From Poecilobothrus nobilitatus (Eukaryota; Arthropoda; Insecta; Diptera; Dolichopodidae): a stretch of DNA of 64,000 nucleotides. The translations under genes and the position numbers were made by a program. This document shows positions 25,936 through 38,558 of this stretch, piece by piece; positions within the stretch are counted from its first letter, which is position 1; each line of letters begins with the position of its first letter. The notes under the pieces are model-generated. The model saw nothing but the letters and a program-made list of their open reading frames with translations, was not told where the DNA came from and ran no database searches. The DNA lies in the NCBI GenBank assembly GCA_947095535.1, contig OX352773.1:168156438-168220437 (forward strand). Direction: 5' to 3'.

Positions 25936-27778
25936 ATAAGAGATTTTTAAATAATTTATTTAAATTTATTTTTATTTTAATTATGCCTTATTGAGTTTTC
26001 AAGAAACAGTATACAAATGAAATTTAACCGTGTAGATCAGAAAAATGATATACACTCAATAAAACCGTATCACCTTTGTTAACAAATTTTCTACTTATAT
26101 ATAAAACTTCTATTTCGTCTAATGCTATAATTATTTAACAAGTAATATTTTCTTATTTCACAAATTCTCTTTTAATCAAATAATCATAAAAAGGGTTCAG
26201 AGAAGAAAGAATAAAGTTTAGAAAAGCGTACATCTTTATATTTACTCAAACTTTACTGAAAGATGCTTTATTACATCAAATAAAGTTTAATAATCGTAAA
26301 AATTCTAATATATTTATAGATACTAACTATCTATAAATATATTCCTAGTATCTATTAATATTCAGTAATAAAATGTAAGGAAAATCTTGTGAAATAACAC
26401 TTTTAAAGGAAAGTCTCATAATTTCATTGAAAAATTAAGAGATATTTGATTATAAACTTTACAGAAAAAATGGTATTCAAGGGTTAAGTAAAACAAGAAC
26501 TAAACAGTTAGTTAATTGTCAGTAATCTATGTGTTAAAAGAGGTAAATTAATTAATATATTTAACTTTAAAGGTATTTGTTTATTTATTTTTTGTCAACA
26601 TGTACCTATAAATTGTTCACTTTTCATTTTTCATTTCATATAATATGAGACTGACAAGGGTCTTTTAAACTGTTAGTTAACATTCATAAATTTCACCCCT
26701 GTTAAAATGGTATTTAATTCAAGTTTTTTTTCTTTTTCTTTTTTTTTTTTTTTGAAATAATTTATTTGACAAAGAAATAAAAAATTAAAAAAAAAAAAAA
26801 ACCAACTATTAAAAAATCAACACAAGTGTTAAATGAAAATTTAAAAAAAAAAATAAAGAAAAAGAAAAAAAAAATTAATGTACTAAATTAAACAAATGAA
26901 CTGCTTGTTGAAAGTAATTTAAAATGATTTGAATCTATTGCTACAATAAAACTTTTAGTGGCGCTATTTTAATGTGAAATGAAATAAATTTTCATCTATT
27001 TGTTTTTTTTTTTTTGGAACTTTAGATAGATGGTCATTTCTATTATATTTATATAACAAATGTTTATATGCAGATAAATATACATATATGTATGCCTATA
27101 TATTAACTCTCTGTGTGTTGTATATTGTCTAGATTAATAATTCATTTTGACAGTTATGAAGTGATTCATCAAGACAACTTAATTGAAAAAAATTTTTTTT
27201 TGTTTATATTTTACTTTTAATATTTTTTTTTTTCCTTCATATTTTCTTAAATATTAAATGAATTCAAAAAACAACAATGCATTCAATTTACAAAAAAAAA
27301 AAAAAAAAAAAAAAAAAACAAGAAAGAAGTTGAACTTAAAATTATGTTATTATTTTCTTTTTTTTTTTTGAAAAGTTTAAATTAAATCGACAATTATCAT
27401 ATTCATTCATTTTTCTTGTTTCCCTATAAATATATTTTATAAAGATTTATACTAAATTCTAATCGAAATATTTAATAAAATTTAATTGAAAATTATAAAA
27501 CAATTCTATTCATAAAAATGGGGTAGGTGTTCTATTAAAAATTATGGATATGGTGTTTCATTTATAATTACCACGTCCAATTTTAAATTAAATCAACTTT
27601 TTTGTCTTATTTTCTTGTTAAAACATTATTACTAGTACTTTAGCAATATATTGATACTTAAGATTTTAAAATGGCAGCTTAATTATTTTTACAACTGTGG
27701 AGAAGGAGTTTAATACCTTCTAAAGGAAAGAATTTTTCTTAAATGAGTTTGAACCGAATTAATTGATATATTATAAGT
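25936..27778. other. Intron segment without recognised elements
   Basis: No gene recognised. Notable only for a 26-base A run at about 27293-27318 and mixed A/T runs at 26720-26870. Confidence 0.5.
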
Positions 27779-28494
27779 TCAATTGTATAATAAATTTTCC
27801 ATTACATTACATGTGACCACACCTTAAAAGATGGGATTCGATCAGAATCGAAAACCTAGTCGATTAAGCCATGTATATTTCTATTTGTTCGTTCGTTTTT
27901 CCGCACAGTAACCCCAAAAATAAAGGAAATAGGAATTTGAAATTTTTATTACATCACTTCTGTAAAATTATTAGTTTCGTTGTTTAAATCCAGCAAGTTC
28001 GGCCAGTGGGTTCAAATAGCTACCGTACAACATCACTTTTTAAAGGAAAATAACTTAGTGTCTATTGAAGTCAGATATCTGAAATTTTGTGAAAAAAATG
28101 TTAAGTTGAATGCTTACAACTTCTGAAAAATTTTTTTGGAGCTGGAGCTTACAGGTAGTTTGAGGTTAAGGTATCTTGCATATCTTAAAATTTAATTAAG
28201 AATTTTTAATTAATTTAAAAGACATCTTAAATCAAGTAAAAGATGATAAACTTTTATGGCAATTCTTTTTATAAAATGTGGTTAGTTTGGGACAAGAGAT
28301 TCAAGTATTATAGTTGTCATATACAATCCTAAAATTTACAAAAGAATATCTCAGTAGTCAGTACCTACGTAATTAAGTAAAACTTTTGAAATTTTGTAAA
28401 AAATAATCAAGTTTTATGGAAACAGCATATATATGATGTTCATACGGATGTCCTACAGTCGAACACAATCTGCTTTACACTCCTCCTCGTTTTC
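27779..28494 (+). repeat. Family A element, degenerate copy 2
   Basis: It starts TTCAATTGTATAATAAATTT and continues with ACACCTTAAAAGATG, GTCGATTAAGCCATGTATAT and CCGCACAGTAACCCCAAAAA. Two to three decayed units follow (ACCGTACAACATC..., ATAACTTAGTGTCTATTGAAG), ending GTTCATACGGATGTCCTACA...CTCCTCCTCGTTTTC. These match the 5' block, monomers and 3' end of the copy at 19224-20870. The GTCC tract and the first half of the 5' subterminal repeat are lost. Confidence 0.75.
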
Positions 28495-29479
28495 TTTAAA
28501 GGAGAAGATTTGCAAAGGCATCAAAAATTCTTGGTTTTTTTAGTTGTATTAATTATTTCGAATTTATTAATTTTTACTGAATCAACCACATTTCGTAGTA
28601 GCTGTAATGCCACACGAACACCTTAACTGCTTAAATAGAATTATAACGGAGACAACGGAAGATTTTACGTTTTTAAAAAGGATTCTATGGGAAATTAGGA
28701 AAATAAAAGTATATTTGTTAGTATTGAAATTTTTTTTGTTATAAAGACTAACTATAAAATATTGTCAATGTATATTTTATAGTATATTTTGTTGAAGGCA
28801 TCAATTAAGAGAGTATCATTTAAGAACATTTCTATAATTGTTTTGTACATATTAATACATAAGTACTTAATTTCTTCTTCTTCAATTTATATATTCAACT
28901 TTTTTTTATTATCCCTTGTTGTGAAACCCAGGAAGATGTGAAATGTGAAATACAAAGCTTTTAAAAAATGTTGGATAACAGATGATAACATATAAACCTG
29001 AAATAAACCACTTGCCAATGATCGTAAAAGATATATAGAAAAAGTTAGTTAACGCAATAAAATTTTATTAAGGATGTAAATCTAAAATGACAAAATTGAA
29101 GCATTGAATTGTTAGGATGAAAGTTAAGATTAAAATTATACTGATCGAATATTAAAACTAGAAACTTAGTACATATATATATATACCTTTTAAAACTTCA
29201 ATTTTTAAAAATCAATAAAATACCATATTTAGTTTATTTTACAAAATTTTAACCATATATTAATAGCAATATATTGTTACTTACTACTGCAATAGAAAAA
29301 TTATTTTTTTTTTCTTTTAATTTTAATTTCTGTTAAATCTTGTATTAAATTAAATATAAAAATTAAATTTAAAACAATGTATTAATTTTATCTTTTTATT
29401 TAATTAATAAGAAATCAATAAATTTTTTATTGCATATATAAATTTGCATATATAATTATATTCTATAGAACATAGTATA
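28495..29479. other. Intron segment without recognised elements
   Basis: No gene or repeat family recognised apart from a short AGGAGAAGATTTGCAAAGGC segment at about 28500 that resembles the SINE2 tail. Confidence 0.45.
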
Positions 29480-29903
29480 CAGGGTGTTTCCTACTCGATG
29501 GTTTTATTTAAAATGGGTGGTCGGACATGTCGAGACAAACAAAAAACTGTAGGGGTTAAAGATTTTTTAGAGGCTTTTCATAAAAAATATCTATAACTTT
29601 TGAACGGCTTGCTATAGAGAGATATGTTTGTAGAGTAAGTTGTCAGCTTTAATTTTTGTGTACTAATGATTCCCATATTATAACAGTTACAAAGTTATGA
29701 AGGTTTCAAATAGTTTAAAATGAAAAAATTATGTTTCAAACTAAATTTTCTTTGGAAACATTCTGTATTTGAGGCACTTTTTATAGCATATCTCGAAACA
29801 ACTTTTCAAGTCCTATAATTTGTACCTAATAAGTTTTTCTCTATCTCCAACCGTTTTTGAGATATGAAGAATATAAAAATCATGTCGACTCAGAAACATC
29901 CTG
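29480..29903. mobile_element. MITE-like element with TA-flanked TIRs
   Basis: The left end CAGGGTGTTTC is flanked by TATA. The right end GAAACATCCTG is also followed by TATA and is the inverted copy with one mismatch. The 424-bp interior has no coding frame. It contains duplicated phrases about TAACTTTTGAACGG and CCAACCGTTTTTGAGATATG that are partly inverse of one another. TA flanks and CAGGGTGT ends suit a Tc1/mariner-related non-autonomous element; the superfamily is inferred. Confidence 0.65.
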
Positions 29904-32022
29904 TATATCAATTTTAATACTATCAAACAATGTCGTATCATTAATGATAATAAAAGTTATATATAGTAATAAAATTCTTTAATTTTCTTATTGGAAATAT
30001 TATTAATGATTATTTTAAGATATTGTAGTCTACAATATTAGATAATAAAACCACATTAAAAGGCACTTAATGATAAAAATTAAAATCTTAACGAATTATG
30101 TGAATTAAAAAACACCACACCTGAAGGTTGTTTTATATTTTGAAATGAAATGTGGTTAAATAAAATATCAAAATGTTATATAAGTTTTTGTTTTATCTCA
30201 TTTAATTCATGTATAGTTAAATTAAATTAGAATACTTTCGATATTATGGCGATTTAAAAAAGTATTCTTTTTTTTTTGCAAAAATATTTTGAATACAAAT
30301 TTTGTAGCGAATTTAGTGTTAAAGAGAGAGAGAGAGAGATATCTCATAAAGTTCGGTTATATTAAAAACGGAAATAAGAGAACAGTCGTTGTTACGTTGT
30401 TGGACTAAATTATCCTGAATGGTCTTCATCAAATCATATCAAATAAAATCTTCATAACATAACCTAGAATCAATTAGATGCGATTAAATCTTTATTTAGG
30501 AGGTAGAAATGACTATGCAACCTTTTATTGTAGATCAATTGTGCTCTCCCTGCAACTACATGTTGTGGATTTTGCTTCCACTTATGATACTGATGTCATC
30601 CCTATTGCCTCTAAGAAAGTAAAAATTTGTATAGGGTTTATAGTTGAAAATTCATTTTCGACAAAGTAATATGCTCCTTGGTACACATATCTTACTCGGA
30701 GTAAAAAACCAATATAACTACATAATATTCTTTTCATTTTAAATGATTTACTGAACTATGGCATATCAACAAGCATTTTGTCTTCGTTAAAGTCCATCAT
30801 TTCTTTTTCGTTTCATTTTTTATTTTTTATTTTTAAAATTAAATAGCAATTTCTTAATCTATGTATATATTTTTATAATATAAAAAATCATTGATGCAAA
30901 AATGCATTAAAACACTTTCTTTTTATAATATATATTCTCAGGCGTTTATAATTCCCAGGCTTTTATAATTCCCAAATCTATAATAAAAAAACCATTAAAT
31001 GCATTGCTATTTCTAAATTCTAGAAAAAAAGAAAAAAAAAAAAAAAAAGAAAAAATAGGAAAGACGAATGGATGATGAAAATTTATTTCTCAATATGAAA
31101 TTTTTGTTTTTTATTCACTTATTTATTTATTTATTTTTTTTTTTCTGTTTTTAATCAAAATATACTAAAAACAATATATATATATAAGCATCATTACCAC
31201 AAAAACCACCCATTAAATTGAATGCTTAAAGCACTAAAGAATTCTTTCACACTTTAATACCTTAAAAAATGTTCAAATTTAATGTTTAAAACACTAAAGA
31301 AACACTTAAATCTCTTTTTTTTTTTGTTTTGTTTGTTTTTGTTCTTCTTTTTGTACACCGAAAACACTCTTTTACCACTATTCATCACTTTTCACCAAGT
31401 TAATATACTTGGGTGAAAATGGCACTACAAACCAACAAAACAAAACAAAAAAAAAAAAATACAAAATATAGTGGATTCTTTTTTTTAAATTTAGTGTTAA
31501 AAGATTTTCTAAAGAATGTATAGACTTAAGGAAAATAAAATTATTAGGAAAACAAAAAGGAAAGGGTTAAAAATTTGATGATTTCTTTTATATTTTGTTA
31601 AAATAAATATGGTGTATTTAAAGTTTTAAATTTTTAGTTGAAATTTTGATTAATTTTTTTTTTTTTTTATATAAAGTTTTATAATTTAATTTAAAAAAAT
31701 AAAAGTTATAATTGAAAGAAATTATGAGGTTTTTTTTAAAGAGTTTTACCAACAAAAATTTTTATATTTTGGAAAGTGTTTTTCAATTCTTTCAAAGCGA
31801 AAGTGAAATTTTATTGCCATTATTCCAAAAATTGCACTTTCAAGGAGGATATGTAATTTTAAAACTGCGTAGTGTATGTAAAAAATTACCATACCTGTAA
31901 GATTCATTCATAGATATCCTTAAAAATAAATATTACGAATTCTAGAACTTCATTCCATATGTAATTAATATTTATCATACCCATAACATTAATTCATACG
32001 TGTCCTTAAAAATAAATATTAC
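29904..32022. other. Intron segment, minor repeats
   Basis: No gene supported. (GA)n at 30322-30339. A 32-base direct repeat (ATTCATA..T.TCCTTAAAAATAAATATTACG) occurs at about 31907 and 31990, the second ending at the MITE boundary. The 63-codon frame at 30478-30669 has no recognisable domain. An A-rich run lies at about 31025-31055. Confidence 0.5.
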
Positions 32023-33002
32023 GGCCCGGATTTCGATAGTCATTTCATAAAAATAAAAATGAAAAATTTCATTTCATTTTAATAATTTTTTGCGATTTCG
32101 ATAGCCAAAATGAAATGGAATTCAAAATTAAAATAATTTATATTTTATTTTTTAAACCGGCAATACTTTCTTATTTTGAAGTTTTTGACCATACAAAGAA
32201 AAGCTATAAGTAAAAAATTAAGATTTAAAACACGTATTTCCCAATACTGTAATAGAAAAAAAGCAAAAAATTAAAAAAGTCCCGAAAAGTGGTTCCTTAG
32301 TTTTTGGGTTCTGTTTTTTGGGGCGGGCTTAAAAGTTGAACTTTTTTATTTTTTTTTTTTTTATGATATTTAAATTTTACTACAAAATCGGTGAGTACTG
32401 AGTACCTTTTTTTTTAATCATGTCGGAACGACTTCTAATTCACAAATTAATGGGCTTTCTTGCAACCTATGCTATCGCATAGTCATAGGTTACTTATAAA
32501 AATGCCTATATTCACAATAAATATAAATAAAATACTTCATAATTTTTTCCTAAATCCATTTTTCTTTCTTGCAACCTATGCTATCGCATAGTCATAGGTT
32601 ACTTATAAAAATGCCTATATTCACAATAAATATAAATAAAATACTTCATAATTTTTTCCTAAATCCATTTTTCTTTCTTGCAACCTATGCTATCGCATAG
32701 TCATAGGTTACTTATAAAAATGCCTATATTCACAATAAATATAAATAAAATACTTCATAATTTTTTCCTAAATCCATTTTTTACAATCCATTTTTACAAA
32801 AATTACTATTTTAATTTTTACTCATTTAACAATTTCAAAATGAGAAAATTTGACGTTTTAAATGAGTATATTCATAAAAAATGACTATCAAAATCAGCTT
32901 CTTTTTATTTTTTATGATTTTTTTCATTTTTTATGACTATCGAAATCAAAAATTTTGTTTTTCATAAAAAATGAAAGTGATATAACTATCGAAATCAGAG
33001 CC
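32023..33002. mobile_element. Harbinger-like MITE with internal tandem triplication
   Basis: The left end GGCCCGGATTTCGATAGTCA and the right end, which reads GGCTCTGATTTCGATAGTTA on the opposite strand, are imperfect terminal inverted repeats. Both sides are flanked by TAC (32020-32022 and 33003-33005), a possible 3-bp target duplication. A second, inner pair of inverted words (GCGATTTCGATAGCCA at about 32092 and ATGACTATCGAAATCA at about 32933) makes the ends nested. GG(C)CC ends and a 3-bp duplication are usual for PIF/Harbinger elements, though the usual duplication is TWA. No transposase is present; the 68-codon frame at 32678-32884 lies in the repeats. Confidence 0.7.
32457..32785. repeat. 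109-bp tandem triplication
   Basis: Three head-to-tail units start at about 32461, 32570 and 32679, each exactly 109 bases from the last. Each holds CAACCTATGCTATCGCATAG, TCATAGGTTACTTATAAAAA and TAATTTTTTCCTAAATCCAT. Within each unit CCTATGCTATCGCATAGTCATAGG is a near-palindrome. The copies are almost identical, so the triplication is recent or homogenised, or it may be an assembly artefact. Confidence 0.95.
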
Positions 33003-33441
33003 TACAACTTATACATGCAATTTTAATATTTTCAGTTCCAAATTCAAATTATAAATCGTTTAAAAGTGTTCGAAAAAAAAAAATTATTACCTATTTTTTT
33101 AAATTTACTTTAGAAAATTTATTTTCTTTTCCGAAAAATTTGTTTAATTTATTTTTTTTGTATCCTAGCAAGTAAAAGGATGCCAATACTTTTTTTGAAC
33201 AGTTATATTTAAGAGAGGAGCTCATGTTACTGCTGTATGTTATACCGCAGCAAATTGAAAAAGAATATAAATTAATATCCTGAATAATAGGATAGGTGTT
33301 CCTTTTAACATATTTTTAATTAAACAAAACAAATGATATAGTCAAGGTTCTCTGAAGCATTGTTATGAACACAGAAATATTAAGCAAAAAATAAACGTGC
33401 ATCATTAAAGAGAGAAAAATTTTAACATTTATGGTTTAAAT

Positions 33442-33882
33442 TTTAGGTCTCGTGTCGGATCGATTCCAAACTTTTATAGACTTATATCGGCAAAAGAATA
33501 GCTATTTTAAAAATAGTACCGTTATGTTTGCAGTACCGCGATTTTTGCAGTAATGAGAAAATAAATGGAACTGAAAAAAAGAATTTTTAGCTTTTTGATG
33601 CTTGTCTCAAAACTATTAGATATCTTTCAACCAAATACCATAATCTTCAAAAAGCTCATCATTAGACCTTTTAAATGAGCATAAAATGTTATCAATTAAG
33701 TAAGTAAAATTATTTTACTAGAAAAATATAATAAAAAATATGAATAGTAAATTTATATTTTGAAGGGCTATTTGACCCTTTTAATGACGTCATCGCTCAA
33801 CCAAACCCTCACGAAACGTGTTTAATCATATCCAGACAATGTTTGTATAAAAGTTTGGAATTGATCCGACATGGAACCTAAA
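33442..33882. mobile_element. MITE with about 37-bp TIRs
   Basis: The left end (TTTAGGTCTCGTGTCGGATC then GATTCCAAACTTTTATA) is the inverted copy, with about four mismatches, of the right end at 33845-33882. The element is about 440 bp with no coding frame. The interior includes TGACGTCATCGCTCAACC, a small palindromic TGACGTCA site. I cannot assign a superfamily and see no clear target-site duplication. Confidence 0.75.
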
Positions 33883-36454
33883 CAAGAGTATATCCCATTT
33901 ATAAGACTAATAGCTTATTTTTATTTTGTATACCACATCACATTATAAAGATCATATAAAAACCCAATATAAAAAATTATTGTTTAGGCTAAACAGAAAA
34001 ATAAAAATGGTACAATAAAAAATTTCCTTCATAATTAAAAAAAAAAAAAAAAAGAAACATGTGAAAAAATTTATAAAAAAAATGATAATCAATATTAACA
34101 CTCAGTTTAAATAAAATTTTAAAACACTAAGAAAAATATCCCCAATCTTTAAAGTTTAAATATATGAAAAGGGAGCAAAACGTAAATACGTGTTAAAACG
34201 GAAAAGAAAATAAATTTTTATTTGAATTTATAATGATTTTTCCAATCATCAAATGTCCATATAATGTTTTTCATTCATTATTTTTTCAATTTTCTAATTT
34301 TTGTATGTGTTTTTTGATTTTATTTATTTTATTTCCCATTTCCCATTTCTCGTTATTTTGTTTTTTTGGTTTTTATTTATTTTTAAACATCAGATTCCTT
34401 CTTCCTACACCTATGAGAAATTAAAAAGATTCCAAGATAAAGGAAATTAGTACAATGTTATGTACAATAAAAAAAAAAACAAACAAAAAAAAAAAAATTA
34501 AAATAAATTGGCCCATATGTTTTATTAATATACCTACCAAGTGTAGGTAGATAAAAATAGTGATGAAAAGCGCTAAAGATTTATAATGATCAAAAGGGAA
34601 AGAAGTAAATATATATATATATATACTTACATATATATATATATTTTTTTTGGCACTTTTATAGATTTAAATTTAAATAAAATTTTTATATACATATATT
34701 ATGTATATATGTGTATGTCTGTATATAAATTAAAATTTTTATTTTCAAGATTTTTTAATTAATTGAATGTTTTTCAATTCATTAAAAATCTTTTATTACC
34801 CGTACGTAGACTTATAAAAATTGCCTCATAATTGATTTTCTTTTTTAAATCAATTTGTAATTGTTGTTATTATAAGAAAAAGAAAAATAATATTTACAAT
34901 TAATTTTAGTATATTTTAATATATATACAGTATATACCACTATCTTATATGATATACATATTTATTTGATGTATATACATATGTATATAATGATTGAAAA
35001 TAATTTGCAAATATTATGTCAAATCTGTAAAAAAGTCAGACATCTTTAACGCTACTATATACATATATGTAATGTCTAGTTGTATTTAAAAATTAACCAC
35101 AATTTAGACTGTAACTTTTAAATCAAAGAATGGAATAATATAAAAGTGTATGAGTTAATTAATTATTAATAAAAGAGTATTAATAAAAAAGTATAGCTTT
35201 ATGTTAAAAAGGCTAAAAAATGAAATCGGCGACATTTTGTAAAAAAATAGGCAATCTAATTGCACTGTGTCAACAATGTTTTGGTCTATATGCAATAAAA
35301 GAAAATCAAATGAAATAATATCAAGAAAATGTATTGATAACACTGGGATTGTATCAATCCACCAGTAAGCATTAATATAGGTAAAATAGAAATACGATTC
35401 ACCACCATCTGCAGAAGCTACAAAGAAGCAAATGAAAGCGAATCTCCTGATTAATTTTTATGCAAATGTTCGACTATTGCCCAAACCACTATTCTTTCAC
35501 ACAGCAAATCGTTCTTATAGGATCACCTTATTGGGGAATTCTTAAAACATAAAATGAACAATTTAATACAACATTTCTTGTAAAAATCTTTTATCTTGAA
35601 ATCAAGATACACGATTAGATCAAACAACAAACTAATTAACTATTAGTATGTGTTCTAATATTTGAAATATTTCGATTCCATATGTTGAGCATGTTCATAT
35701 GCAGTTCAATTCTGTGAAACAAATTCAGTTCTGTAAAACAAATTCATTATTTGAATTGTAAGGAAAATAGAGTAGTAAGCACAGGTACTTTCAGTTCAGG
35801 GTAAGTACAGTTAGCATACTTTCGTAATAAAAAATTATATGTGTAACTACTGCAACTGAAAGTGTTATATTACAATTAGTTTCATTAGGCATAAAGAAGT
35901 GTTTCAATTACTTTTGATTTAGTTTAAGTTAAATTAAAAAAAAAAAAAAAAAAAAAAACACTAATGTAGGTCACAAATTAAAAAAAAAAAATTTTTGTAT
36001 TGATTTGAATATTTCGGTACATAAAAATATAATTTATACATTTCATTGATTGTTATTATATTTATAATTTATAATTTATTATTTTTACTTTTATTTTTTA
36101 TTTTTAATAGAAAAAAAAACATCACAAAACTAAATTGTTAATTTTGCAATAGGTGTGTGTAATATGAAAAAAAAAAAAATTTAGAGCACAAAAAATGTAT
36201 AACTTTCAAATATTATTTTGTATATTTTGATTTTGTTTAAAATTGGCATCAATAATAATCAAAATAATGTAAACATTACTTTATGGAAATTAGGTTTACC
36301 AAGTTTAAAAATATACACATATTACATGCGATTATCAACAATGTATATATTTATATATATATTATATATATACATTTATATAATTTTGTTTGATGTTTAT
36401 CGACAAATATAAATTATCATTTACTTTGAAATATGTTTGTAAGGTGTTAAGGTG
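33883..36454. other. Intron segment without recognised elements
   Basis: No gene recognised. It has TA dinucleotide runs at about 34609-34645, A runs at about 34037-34052 and 35937-35958, and AT-only stretches around 36000-36110 and 36340-36380. Open frames at 34233-34424, 35155-35343 and 36218-36412 are low-complexity. Confidence 0.5.
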
Positions 36455-37295
36455 TTAATTTCAAAAAACAAGTCAGTATGTAAAACCAAAGGTTTTTAAA
36501 AGAGCAAATTTCCAAAAAAAAAAAACCAAATAAAGAGTTTTCGAACTGTAGATTTTTTTTTTTTTGTAAGAAAAATATTTTAAAAAACCAGAGACACTTT
36601 TCTTCAGATTTAACTTTATATTATTAAGAAAAGCGGTAACACTTGTGAAAATATAATATTGTAGCTTTAATTTTTATCTTTTACTTATGACAAATTTTTC
36701 CAACTTATGGTAATTCTCAAAGATTATTATCCTCTGAAAATTTCAAGCTTCTGACTGAAAATATTCAGGGAAATACCAATAGGGTAGAAAAAATTGCAAA
36801 AAATCATATATAATTTTAATATTTACTTAGAAAGTTTAAAAAATATCCTTCTGTTTGACATTTTTTAATTGAAAAAATATCACCTGCACAGAATTTGAGA
36901 TATAAATATTTGAAAATTGGGAATTTTTCCAACTTTGTGGAGTGCAGTTCTTTAATAGATGATGCTACTTAAAATAATTGTTTAACAAACATTAATTTTT
37001 TCATGAGACTTATCCACTATTAAAATTTCATTGCTCTAATCTTAACCTATCTACAAAATTTTGTAAACAACCGAAGTGACAGATTAAAACTAATAAACAA
37101 GTTTTCTAAAAATAGATTACACTATTTAAAAAAGTTGTTCCAAAACATTCATTTTTTCATGAGACCGATCCACGATTAAAATTTCCTTTCTTTTGTCTTA
37201 ACCTATCTAGAAGTTTTGTAAACAACTGAACTGACAGATTGAAACTAATAAAGAAATTTTCCAAAAATATTTTTGAAAAATGTGCTAACACGAAA
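36455..37295 (+). repeat. Interspersed repeat family B, copy 4
   Basis: It begins ACAAGTCAGTATGTAAAACC, AAAGGTTTTTAAAAGAGCAA, then ATTTCC. It ends GATTGAAACTAATAAAGAAA and GAAAAATGTGCT, the family B terminal words. The 3' portion is present twice: TTGTTCCAAAACATTCATTT with GAGAC.GATCCACGATTAAAATTTC occurs at about 37135 and, in altered form, at about 36975. No coding content. Confidence 0.65.
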
Positions 37296-38558
37296 AAAAA
37301 AAAAAACAAATACATAATCGCAAATTTAAAATTTTAGATTTTATTTTAAATAAATATTTAAATTACACAATTAAATGTTAATATTTTAAAATAATAAATA
37401 ATGGAATTTTTTAAATGTCAAAATTAAAATCGAAAAAAATTAAAGTAATAAAAAATTTTAAATTATTATTTTAAGCACTTTACTACTGAATTTTTATGAT
37501 AAATTTAAAAAAAGTATTACTTTTGCAAAGATATTTTAAAGTTATTTGATAATATCAATTAACTGAAGCTAAAAGAGAAATCAGATAAAAATTAGATAAA
37601 TAATTAACTTTAACCCTCTTTAATAGAGTCTTAATGGAATATAGTAAAAAAGCCTCTAACTTTCATCAAAAAGAATCGTTCGTTAAGTTAATTACTACTA
37701 TATTATGTAGTATGTAATAGTAGTACTTTTTATTGTAGTATATACTACGGTATTTTGATTTTAAATCTATCAAATAGATTTAGTCTGTTCATCCGATTAC
37801 AAAACGTTTACATTGTTTGAGATAAAGCATATGGATCAATCTAAAGTCTAAACAAATAAAAGATGAAGAACAATATTTTGTAGTAGTCCCATGTAGTCCC
37901 ACCTATTAAGGAACAGCAATGTCTCAAAGTTGGCTCTTTTTTTTTTGAAATGTTGATATTTCAAATTCTGCTAAATATTTTTACAATTTAAAAACGTCAA
38001 GATACAGAAAATTCAAACTAAATCTATTAGATCTTCCATGCTTTAGAAATTAATAAAAAATTATATCATTTTTTGTAATTTCATATTTCAATTTACGGTT
38101 GTGATAAAAATTTTAGTCAGAACGTTGAAATTTTGAAAGGAAGAAAATCTTTAAATATAAGCATAAGTTATCTCAGGAAATATATTTTAGACTTCTTCCA
38201 ATCTATTTAAGATTTTATGCAAATTTGTTTAAGTATAATAAATGTTGTAAACAGTCAGTCAAATGGAATCTCAAAAAATTTTTTTTTTTAAATATGCTAA
38301 AAAGAGATTATTCCAAATTAATTGAAAAAAATTATTTAATTTTGGATAAAATATTATTTTTAATTTTTATTATAAATATTACAATTATACAAGGTCATTT
38401 ATTTATTTTTGTTTTTAAATAAAGTATATTAAAAATAAATAATTAAATACATAATATATTACTTTCATCTACATATTTATTAATTTATTTCAATTCACTA
38501 TTTTGAAATATAAATCCAAGATCTTTTGAAATTTATTAAAAATAAATATATTAATATA

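Noticed and set aside
30478..30669. 63-codon + strand frame
   Set aside because: No recognisable motif, no splice-site support, length expected by chance.
32457..32785. CRISPR array
   Set aside because: The regular 109-bp repeats are contiguous identical units with no repeat-spacer structure, inside a eukaryotic MITE.
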